Source: an uncultured Phocaeicola sp.
GTDB taxonomy: Bacteria > Bacteroidota > Bacteroidia > Bacteroidales > Bacteroidaceae
Direction of reading: 5' to 3'
Length of the DNA: 64,000 nt
Assembly: GCA_948566455.1 (NCBI GenBank)
Contig: CAOYQO010000013.1
Location: forward strand, 1 to 64,000
This document shows, in pieces, positions 1-6,675 of the stretch. The translations under genes were made by a program, and so were the position numbers. The notes under the pieces are model-generated. The model had not been told where the DNA came from. It did no database searches and was given only the letters and a program-made list of their open reading frames with translations. Positions within the stretch are counted from its first letter, which is position 1. The number at the start of each line of letters is the position of its first letter.

Positions 1-50
1 GCGACCCTAACCTTGGCAAGGTTATGCTCTACCAACTGAGCTATTTCCGC
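1..50 (-). tRNA. tRNA-Gly(GCC), cut by window start
   Basis: On the minus strand this is the 5' 50 bases of a tRNA with anticodon GCC in a normal seven-base loop (TTGCCAA). It is identical base for base to the same part of the complete tRNA-Gly at 309-381, so it is a second copy of that gene; the T-arm and 3' acceptor strand lie beyond the window. It is the last visible member of a four-tRNA minus-strand cluster. Confidence 0.93.
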
Positions 51-71
51 AAATAAACTTTCAACGAACCG

Positions 72-155
72 TGAAGAGAAGGAGACTCGAACTCCCACGA
101 CATAACTGTCACTACCCCCTCAAAGTAGCGCGTCTACCAATTCCGCCACCTCTCC
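72..155 (-). tRNA. tRNA-Leu(GAG)
   Basis: Minus-strand class II tRNA of 84 bases with a long variable arm. The acceptor GGAGAGG pairs with TCTCTTC (two G-T pairs), the D-arm has the usual Leu form GGCGGAATTGGTAGACGC, the loop TTGAGGG gives anticodon GAG, and the T-arm has GTTCGAGTC. CCA is not encoded. It lies 21 bases before the partial tRNA-Gly. Confidence 0.95.
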
Positions 156-196
156 ATACATTTCATATTTTCAAAGAGCAATTGCCTCACCTAATG

Positions 197-278
197 TGCC
201 CAGAACAGGACTCGAACCTGCATGCCTCTCGACACACGCACCTGAAACGTGCGCGTCTACCAATTCCGCCACCTGGGC
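197..278 (-). tRNA. tRNA-Leu(CAG)
   Basis: Minus-strand class II tRNA of 82 bases. The acceptor GCCCAGG pairs with TCTGGGC, the anticodon stem is CACGT/GCGTG, and the loop TTCAGGT gives anticodon CAG. A long variable arm is present and CCA is not encoded. It shares its D-arm with the neighbouring tRNA-Leu(GAG), from which it differs in acceptor, anticodon and variable arm. Confidence 0.95.
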
Positions 279-308
279 ATTATTAGCCACCTTAGACTAA
301 AAAAAATG

Positions 309-381
309 AGCGGAAAACGAGACTCGAACTCGCGACCCTAACCTTGGCAAGGTTATGCTCTACCAACTGAGCTATTTCCGC
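309..381 (-). tRNA. tRNA-Gly(GCC)
   Basis: Complete 73-base minus-strand tRNA. The acceptor GCGGAAA pairs with TTTCCGC, the anticodon loop is TTGCCAA with anticodon GCC, the T-arm has GTTCGAGTC, and the discriminator is T. It is the promoter-proximal tRNA of the cluster, and its 5' end lies about 12 bases downstream of a strong TAnnTTTG box. Confidence 0.97.
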
Positions 382-392
382 GATTGCGGATG

Positions 393-423
393 CAAAGGTA
401 GATATTTTCTCCAAACCTGCAAA
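393..423 (-). promoter_or_regulatory. Bacteroides-type promoter of the tRNA cluster
   Basis: On the minus strand a TTTG box (420-423) and TACCTTTG (393-400) are separated by exactly 19 bases. This fits the -33 TTTG / -7 TAnnTTTG consensus known for the primary sigma factor of Bacteroides. Transcription should start near 386, just before the 5' end of tRNA-Gly. Confidence 0.85.
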
Positions 424-491
424 CATTCCGCCCGTTTTTTTCGCGAAGGAAACTATACATCTCCTCCACTCTGAAGACATGTTTTTGATTA

Positions 492-1631
492 TCAACTCAT
501 TCTGTCCCGATAATCTTCGTAAGAAAATTGCCTGAATATTTCAGCCTTCCCATCTTTTGTCCACATAGCAATAGCAGGATGATGGATTCCGTTGAACATA
601 TTTGTTTTTACCATAGTGTAGTGAATCATATCTTCGAAGACTATGCGCTCTCCGATTTGCAGTTCATGATCGAAACTCCAATCTCCCATATAATCACCGC
701 TCAAGCATGAGTTCCCTCCTAAACGATATATATGGCAGCCATTATTCCCCATTTCAGCACCACGTACAGTGGGCTGATAAGGCATTTCAAGACAGTCGGG
801 CATGTGACAAGTAAAGCTGACATTGAGAATGGCAGTACGAATGCCACGGCTTTCTACAATATCCACTACTTCAGAAGTCAAAACACCGGTTTGCCAGGTA
901 AAAGCAGAACCTGGCTCCAAAATAATACACAGATGAGGATGACGACTATGCAAGTCATTCAATAAATGAATGAGATGCTCTACATCATAATCTTTACGTG
1001 TCATCAAATGACCACCACCCAGATTCAGCCATTTTATCTGCGGGAACCAATAAGAGAATTTTTCTTCCAAATGTTGAAGCGTACGCTCCAGTTCGTAAGA
1101 AGAAGACTCACAGTGACAATGACAATGAAACCCTTCAATACCCTGCGGCAAGGTTTCAGTCAGTAAATCTGCCGTTATGCCGAAACGGGTTCCGGGAGCA
1201 CAAGGATTATATAACTCTGTTTCTACTTCTGAATATTCAGGATTGATACGAATACCACAGGAAATTCCACTTCCTTCCTTTACCACCGCAGGATAGAAAC
1301 GGCAGAATTGTGACAAAGAATTAAAGGTTATATGACTACTACAACGCATGATTTCCGGGAAATCAGCCTCCGTATAGGCAGGAGAATAGGTATGAGCTTT
1401 ACTGCCGAACTCTTCCAGTGCCAATCGCGCTTCATATACGGAACTCGCCGTAGAATGCTCGACATATTCCCTAAAAATAGGAAATGAGCGCCACATAGCA
1501 AACGATTTAAAGGCCAGAATAATTTCCACCCCGGCACGATCGGCAACACTTTTTATCAGCGTGAGGTTTTTTCTCAATAATTCTTCATCCATAATATAGC
1601 ATGGAGAAGGGAAACGATCAAAATCTATCAT
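492..1631 (-). CDS. nspC: Carboxynorspermidine decarboxylase
   Basis: 379-residue PLP enzyme of the alanine-racemase fold (ornithine/DAP decarboxylase group). It decarboxylates carboxynorspermidine or carboxyspermidine in the aspartate-semialdehyde route to norspermidine or spermidine, which is the usual polyamine route in Bacteroides. The Schiff-base lysine is K42 in AFKSFAMW. The glycine loop LNLGGGH and the later EPGSAF bind the cofactor phosphate, and the C-terminal NSCLSGD carries the catalytic cysteine. Length is normal for the family. It starts 10 bases after the stop of the helicase gene on the same strand, so the two are probably co-transcribed. Its usual partner, carboxynorspermidine dehydrogenase, is not in the window. 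Confidence 0.93.
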   Translation of the reverse strand: MIDFDRFPSPCYIMDEELLRKNLTLIKSVADRAGVEIILAFKSFAMWRSFPIFREYVEHSTASSVYEARLALEEFGSKAHTYSPAYTEADFPEIMRCSSHITFNSLSQFCRFYPAVVKEGSGISCGIRINPEYSEVETELYNPCAPGTRFGITADLLTETLPQGIEGFHCHCHCESSSYELERTLQHLEEKFSYWFPQIKWLNLGGGHLMTRKDYDVEHLIHLLNDLHSRHPHLCIILEPGSAFTWQTGVLTSEVVDIVESRGIRTAILNVSFTCHMPDCLEMPYQPTVRGAEMGNNGCHIYRLGGNSCLSGDYMGDWSFDHELQIGERIVFEDMIHYTMVKTNMFNGIHHPAIAMWTKDGKAEIFRQFSYEDYRDRMS

Positions 1632-1641
1632 ATTTTCTTTT

Positions 1642-3996
1642 TTATCCGATTATTTTAAAACGGGCAAAGCGCAATAAAAGTTGCTTGTCACCCGCATTCT
1701 TGAAACGAATGGTAGCTTTAGCATTATCCCCTTCACCTTCCACTTTCACAACTTCTCCCAGACCAAAACGTTCGTGCTCGATCAATTGTCCGGGGTGTAC
1801 TGCCATTGCAGAAGCAGGAACCGATGAAGAAGCAGGAGTTGATGAAGTCACCCGCTTCAGGTTGCGCGGAACGCTCGGAGCAATCATCTGCTGTTTAGGA
1901 CGCTGAGGAGTTTCTTTTTCCTTATTATAAAATGATTCGCGTACATGGGGTGAACGAGAGAAACCAGTGCTATTCTCCCGACGAAATGCCCCGGACTCAT
2001 CATCAATCTTATTACTAAGCCCTGCCTCCTGGGGCAAACGCAGAAAACGAATATCTATATCCTTCAGGAAGCGACTAGGACTGCCAAATTCCATTTTTCC
2101 ATAGCGAAAACGGGTACGGGCATATGACAGAAAACAATGTTCTTCTGCACGGGTAATGGCCACATAGAACAAACGTCTTTCCTCTTCTAACGCACGGGGT
2201 GAATCCCCTACCATACCACTGGGAAAAAGATTTTCTTCCATTCCCACCACAAATACATTCCTAAATTCCAATCCTTTGGCAGAATGGACAGTCATAAGCG
2301 TAATTTTCTCATCATCTCCATCTTTATCTGAGTCCTGATCTGTCAACAGTGAGACCTCCGAAAGAAAATCAGTCAACGATATATTAGGATTACCTTCTTC
2401 CAGACGCATCGCACAAAAATCACTCATACCATTGACCAACTCCTCGATATTCTCCTTACGACTAAGGTTCTCCGGAGAATTATCCTGGCAGACATCATTA
2501 ATGATACCGGATTGACGGATAATTTCCGTACCAATTTCATAAGCATTTTTATCCACTACACCTTCCAGAAATCCTGAAATCAAATCGCGGAAAATCTGTA
2601 ATTTGGAATGTGTACCCTTATTGAAATTCAGCCCATATGTCAACGGTTCGCATAACACAGTCCAAAGACTGACACCATTCTCAGTAGCTGCAGTAATGAT
2701 CTTCCCCACTGTCGTATCACCAATACCACGAGCCGGATAGTTAATAATCCGCTTAAATGCTTCTTCATCATTCGGATTAACAACCAACCGGAAATAAGCT
2801 ATCACATCCTTAATCTCCTTACGTTGATAAAAGGATAATCCACCGTAAATACGGTATGGCATACCCCGCTTACGCATTGCTTCCTCAAAGACACGACTCT
2901 GCGCATTGGTACGGTAAAGTATAGCAAAATCCGAATAGGGATAATGCTCCGAGCGACGAAGTTCCGTAATCTTATTGACTACAATATCTCCCTCTTCCAC
3001 ATCACTGTATGCCTGAAACACACCAATGGCTTCCCCTTTCTCTTTCTCCGAAAAAACCTCCTTACGTATTTGCCTCTCATTCTTCTCAATCAAACTATTC
3101 GCCGCACAAACAATAGTTTGTGTAGACCGATAATTTTGTTCCAGTTTAAAGACTTTTGTATTGGGATATATTTTAGTAAAGTATAATATATTATCAATAT
3201 CAGCTCCCCGGAAAGAGTAAATACTCTGGGCATCATCTCCTACCACACAAACATGCTGATGATCTTTTGCCAACTGTAATACAATGCTATGCTGAGCATA
3301 ATTAGTATCCTGATACTCATCTACCAGAATATAGCGAAACTGTTCCTGATAACGCGCCAGCACTTCCGGATGATCCCTGAACAGTATAAAAGTATAAAAA
3401 AGTAAATCATCAAAATCCATTGCATCCGCCTGCCTGCAACGATCCCAATAGCGATGATAAATATCACGTATTGCAGGCATCTTAGCTGCACAATCGCCCT
3501 CATATGCCTCTTTATTGGATGCATACGCCGCAGGTGAAACTAAATGATTTTTCGCATTGGATATACGTGCCTGTACATTCCCCGGTTTATACACTTTCTC
3601 ATCCAAGCCCATTTCTTTTATAATAGAACGCATCAGACTCTTACTGTCCGCCGTATCATAAATGGTAAACTGTGAAGTAAAACCTATATTTACGGCTTCC
3701 ACATGCAAAATACGCAAAAATATAGAATGGAATGTGCCCATCCATAAATGACGTGCCCGCTGGTCTCCTACCTGCCGGGCAATACGCTCTTTCATTTCAC
3801 GGGCAGCTTTATTGGTAAAAGTTAAAGCCAATATATTCCATGGCTGATAACCATTCTCTAACAAATAGGCTATTTTATAGGTCAGCACCCGCGTCTTACC
3901 GGAACCAGCACCGGCTATAACCAGTGACGGGCCCTCGTTGTATAGCACTGCTGCGCGCTGTCCTTCATTCAGTTCTTCGATATAATTCGTATTCAT
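1642..3996 (-). CDS. uvrD: UvrD/PcrA-type DNA helicase
   Basis: 784-residue superfamily 1A 3'-5' helicase, expected to act in nucleotide excision repair, mismatch repair and removal of RecA or stalled polymerases. Walker A is AGAGSGKT at residues 28-35, Walker B is VDEYQDTN, and the later helicase motifs include VGDDAQSIYSFRGA, LEQNYRST, TVHSAKGLEF and VAITRAEE. A linker of low complexity follows the helicase core, then a C-terminal Tudor-like segment (GQLIEHERFGLGEVV) typical of PcrA/UvrD, which contacts RNA polymerase in other species. The length is slightly above that of E. coli UvrD. The gene leads a probable two-gene unit with nspC. PcrA would be an equally good name. Confidence 0.95.
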   Translation of the reverse strand: MNTNYIEELNEGQRAAVLYNEGPSLVIAGAGSGKTRVLTYKIAYLLENGYQPWNILALTFTNKAAREMKERIARQVGDQRARHLWMGTFHSIFLRILHVEAVNIGFTSQFTIYDTADSKSLMRSIIKEMGLDEKVYKPGNVQARISNAKNHLVSPAAYASNKEAYEGDCAAKMPAIRDIYHRYWDRCRQADAMDFDDLLFYTFILFRDHPEVLARYQEQFRYILVDEYQDTNYAQHSIVLQLAKDHQHVCVVGDDAQSIYSFRGADIDNILYFTKIYPNTKVFKLEQNYRSTQTIVCAANSLIEKNERQIRKEVFSEKEKGEAIGVFQAYSDVEEGDIVVNKITELRRSEHYPYSDFAILYRTNAQSRVFEEAMRKRGMPYRIYGGLSFYQRKEIKDVIAYFRLVVNPNDEEAFKRIINYPARGIGDTTVGKIITAATENGVSLWTVLCEPLTYGLNFNKGTHSKLQIFRDLISGFLEGVVDKNAYEIGTEIIRQSGIINDVCQDNSPENLSRKENIEELVNGMSDFCAMRLEEGNPNISLTDFLSEVSLLTDQDSDKDGDDEKITLMTVHSAKGLEFRNVFVVGMEENLFPSGMVGDSPRALEEERRLFYVAITRAEEHCFLSYARTRFRYGKMEFGSPSRFLKDIDIRFLRLPQEAGLSNKIDDESGAFRRENSTGFSRSPHVRESFYNKEKETPQRPKQQMIAPSVPRNLKRVTSSTPASSSVPASAMAVHPGQLIEHERFGLGEVVKVEGEGDNAKATIRFKNAGDKQLLLRFARFKIIG

Positions 3997-4251
3997 GTAT
4001 GCAAAATTAAGGGATTCTTTTTAGATTCATACAATGTATACGAACTAAAATAATTAAGATAGCATATTACATTTCAGAAAACAGTCCATAAGTCACTGTT
4101 TATTATGCACTTCCACAACAAGTCATTCTACATCTTCAAAAAGTTTTATAGATATGGAAGAACATTTATTGGATATCAAACGTTATATTAACAGAAACAT
4201 AATTCAAGACAAATTATGAATACATTATTAACATCTTTAATGCTTATAATT

Positions 4252-4836
4252 ATGACATACGAAATGCCTAAACTTCCATATGCAAACAATGCGTTGGAAC
4301 CTGTAATCAGTCAGCAAACTATAGATTACCACTACGGTAAGCACTTACAAACATACGTAAATAACCTCAATAACCTAGTTCCGGGTACAGAGTATGAAAA
4401 TAAAGATTTAGTAACCATAGTAGCTACTGCACCAGATGGAGCCATCTTCAATAATGCAGGACAAGTTCTGAACCATACTTTATACTTCCTGCAATTTTCC
4501 CCCAAACCTGCTCATAGTGAGCCAACCGGTAAATTAGCAGAAGCTATTAAACGCGATTTTGGAAGCTTCGATAACTTCAAAAAAGAGTTCACAGCTGCTG
4601 CCGTAGGATTATTCGGCTCTGGCTGGGCTTGGTTATCAGTAGATAAGAACGGAAAACTTCATATAACCAAAGAAGCTAATGGCAGTAACCCTGTACGTGC
4701 AGGACTTATTCCATTGTTAGGCTTCGATGTGTGGGAACACTCCTACTATCTTGATTATCAGAATCGCCGTGCCGATCATGTTAATGCTCTTTGGAGTATT
4801 ATCGACTGGGATGTAGTGGGTAATCGACTGAAATAA
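4252..4836 (+). CDS. sodB: Superoxide dismutase (Fe/Mn)
   Basis: Cytoplasmic superoxide dismutase of 194 residues that converts superoxide to hydrogen peroxide and oxygen. Metal ligands are H27, H75, D159 and H163 (motif DVWEHSYY), and Q71 in FNNAGQVLNH is at the place used by Fe-type enzymes. It matches the Bacteroides fragilis type, known to work with Fe or Mn. The frame is open 12 codons further upstream, but the family start is MTYEMPKLPYA at 4252, and the extra residues look like untranslated leader. The gene stands alone. The 255 bases before it hold no other gene, only a short inverted repeat (aaacagt / actgttt, 4079-4101). No TAnnTTTG box was found here. Confidence 0.96.
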   Translation: MTYEMPKLPYANNALEPVISQQTIDYHYGKHLQTYVNNLNNLVPGTEYENKDLVTIVATAPDGAIFNNAGQVLNHTLYFLQFSPKPAHSEPTGKLAEAIKRDFGSFDNFKKEFTAAAVGLFGSGWAWLSVDKNGKLHITKEANGSNPVRAGLIPLLGFDVWEHSYYLDYQNRRADHVNALWSIIDWDVVGNRLK

Positions 4837-4869
4837 GCAACAACAACCTTATAAACTCTTTTTTTAATG

Positions 4870-4904
4870 CGCACCTACGGGAATAGAAACTTCCCATAGG
4901 TGCG
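4870..4904 (+). terminator. Intrinsic terminator after sodB
   Basis: Hairpin with arms of 13 bases (cgcacctacggga and ttcccataggtgcg, one mismatch) and an 8-base loop, followed by a short T-rich run. It lies 34 bases after the sodB stop codon. Confidence 0.75.
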
Positions 4905-4964
4905 TTTGTGTTTCAATCTAACATATTTTAAAGAAAAACGTTACCTACTGAAAGCATTTATCAT

Positions 4965-4972
4965 TAACTTTG
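4965..4972 (+). promoter_or_regulatory. -7 box for the ThiE-like gene
   Basis: TAACTTTG fits TAnnTTTG and lies 27 bases before the start codon at 5000. The -33 region has no good TTTG, so the assignment rests on the -7 box and its position. Confidence 0.55.
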
Positions 4973-4999
4973 CTAAACATAAACGTTTAACAAATAAAA

Positions 5000-5608
5000 A
5001 TGAAGCTCATCATAGTCACAGCGCCCACATTTTTTGTGGAAGAGGACAAGATCATTACAGCACTCTTTGAAGAAGGGCTGGATATTTTGCATCTGCGGAA
5101 ACCGGAAACTCCTGCTATGTATTCCGAGCGACTTTTGACGCTAATACCTGAAAAATATCATAGACGCATTGTTACTCACGAACATTTCTATTTAAAGGAA
5201 GAGTTTGACCTCATGGGTATTCATCTGAACACACGTAATCCTAATGAACCACATGATTACTCAGGACATGTCAGCTGTACTTGCCATTCTGTAGAAGAAG
5301 TAAAAAGCAAAAAGCATTTTTATGATTATGTATTTATGAGCCCCGTATACGACTGTATCACCAAAACAGGTACTCTTTCCGGTTATACTCCAGAAGAATT
5401 GCGCACAGCTGGAAAAGAAAGAATAATAGATACTAAAGTTATGGCTTTAGGAGGAATCACTCCAGACAATATTCTGGAAATAAAAGATTTCGGATTCGGC
5501 GGTGCAGTAGTACTCGGTGATTTATGGAATAAATTCAATGTTTGTACAGATCGGGATTATTTAGGTGTCATCCGCCACTTTAAGAAACTAAAGGAAATGG
5601 CGGATTAA
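5000..5608 (+). CDS. ThiE/TenI-like thiamine phosphate synthase family protein
   Basis: 202-residue TIM-barrel protein of the thiamine monophosphate synthase/TenI family. Visible features are the first strand with the conserved LHLRKP (substrate pyrophosphate contact), MGIHLNTRN, SCTCHSVEEV, the FMSPVYD segment, and a phosphate-binding end with MALGGITPDN and GFGGAVVLGDLW. A true ThiE couples HMP-pyrophosphate with thiazole phosphate, while TenI relatives are aromatases or have other roles. The gene stands alone, away from any thi genes, and no TPP riboswitch is visible upstream, so it may be the second, non-essential paralogue that many Bacteroides carry. It is convergent with the histidine kinase gene, with 15 bases between them. 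Confidence 0.82.
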   Translation: MKLIIVTAPTFFVEEDKIITALFEEGLDILHLRKPETPAMYSERLLTLIPEKYHRRIVTHEHFYLKEEFDLMGIHLNTRNPNEPHDYSGHVSCTCHSVEEVKSKKHFYDYVFMSPVYDCITKTGTLSGYTPEELRTAGKERIIDTKVMALGGITPDNILEIKDFGFGGAVVLGDLWNKFNVCTDRDYLGVIRHFKKLKEMAD

Positions 5609-5623
5609 AAAGTTCAATTTCCA

Positions 5624-6508
5624 TTAGAACTTCCCATATTCTTTATATTCGACCCCAGCAGGCAAAGTAAAATAGAATGTAGAGCCTTCTCCTTTTTTAG
5701 ATTCTACACCAATGCCACCACCATAGTGTTCAACAATAGATTTCGTAATAGAAAGACCTAAACCTGTGCCACGAATGTTATAGTTCATCTTCACAAAACG
5801 TTCAAAGATAGCCCGGCGACTTTCTTCATCAATGCCACATCCTGTATCAGCTACATAAAAATAAAAGTTATTATTACTCAAACGGCGATATCCAATCTTC
5901 ACACTACCCTGTTCTGTAAACTTCAAAGCATTTTTCACCAAATTATTAATGACCTGTGCAAAACGTACCCGGTCTATCATTAAACGACATTGGGGAAGTT
6001 TCTCTACAAACTCTATCTGAATACCCGACGGACGGGGATGTGCATTTTCTGCAGCACACATTTCCTGAATCAAAGCATTCACATCCACATCTCCATCTTT
6101 ATATTCCATTGTATTGGCCTCAATCTTTGAGAAGTCCAATAAATCATTAATCATCTGAACAAGAAAATCTTTATTGTCATTGATTTCTTTCAGAAAAATC
6201 ATTCGTTCTTCTCTACTCAGATTATCAGTCTCAGCAAGTACATTTGTAAATCCGACAATCGCATTAAGTGGAGTACGTATTTCATGGGTCATATTAGCGA
6301 TAAAGGCATTCTTCAGCTGATTACTTTCTTCCGCTACTTCATTTAATTGTTGCAAAGTCTTCAACCTCTTGGTCTTGTTGATAGACACCACAATCATAAT
6401 GACCAGAAGTAATAAAATAATTACTCCAAAGCATAGCAAGAGTATTTCATTCCTTTGATAAAAATCTGATGCCCCTAAAATATAAAATGTTGCAAAATCC
6501 GGCTTCAT
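5624..6508 (-). CDS. Membrane histidine kinase lacking a sensor domain
   Basis: 294-residue sensor kinase. About 21 N-terminal residues lead to one membrane segment (22-43), a short linker or coiled coil (45-65), a HisKA domain with phospho-acceptor H75 (ANMTHEIRTP), and an HATPase domain with N-, G1- and G2-type boxes (NLVKNALKF, DTGCGI, GTGLGLSITK). No periplasmic sensing domain, PAS domain or receiver is present, and no response regulator gene is adjacent. The start at 6508 is the only good Met before the membrane helix. It could be the kinase end of a larger protein that has lost its sensor, or a signal-transfer kinase that senses through the membrane or a partner. Confidence 0.88.
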   Translation of the reverse strand: MKPDFATFYILGASDFYQRNEILLLCFGVIILLLLVIMIVVSINKTKRLKTLQQLNEVAEESNQLKNAFIANMTHEIRTPLNAIVGFTNVLAETDNLSREERMIFLKEINDNKDFLVQMINDLLDFSKIEANTMEYKDGDVDVNALIQEMCAAENAHPRPSGIQIEFVEKLPQCRLMIDRVRFAQVINNLVKNALKFTEQGSVKIGYRRLSNNNFYFYVADTGCGIDEESRRAIFERFVKMNYNIRGTGLGLSITKSIVEHYGGGIGVESKKGEGSTFYFTLPAGVEYKEYGKF

Positions 6509-6617
6509 AAAGTTGGTTATTAAAAGATAAAGATGATCCTAATTCTATATGTGGTACAAATATACTAAAGAAAAAACAAATAACTGATCAATAGATACAT
6601 GTTTTTCTAAAAAAGAT

Positions 6618-6652
6618 AGGCTGTAAGCCTTTCTAAAAAAGGTTTACAGCCT
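6618..6652 (-). terminator. Terminator after ppdK
   Basis: Inverted repeat aggctgtaagcctt / aggtttacagcct with a short loop. On the minus strand it is followed by a T-rich run (CTATCTTTTTTAG). It lies between the ppdK stop and the kinase gene start. Confidence 0.7.
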
Positions 6653-6675
6653 ATAAATAAGATTTATGAAGTCTT

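Noticed and set aside
71..286. 71-codon plus-strand frame
   Set aside because: It is antisense to two tRNA-Leu genes.
1..381. tRNA cluster as the edge of an integrated element
   Set aside because: No integrase, att-like duplication or change of gene character follows; the next genes are housekeeping.
292..495. 67-codon minus-strand frame
   Set aside because: It runs through the tRNA promoter and into tRNA-Gly, so it is a chance frame.
4002..4009. TAATTTTG upstream of uvrD as its -7 box
   Set aside because: It lies 5 bases from the start codon, which would make the mRNA leaderless; no -33 box supports it.
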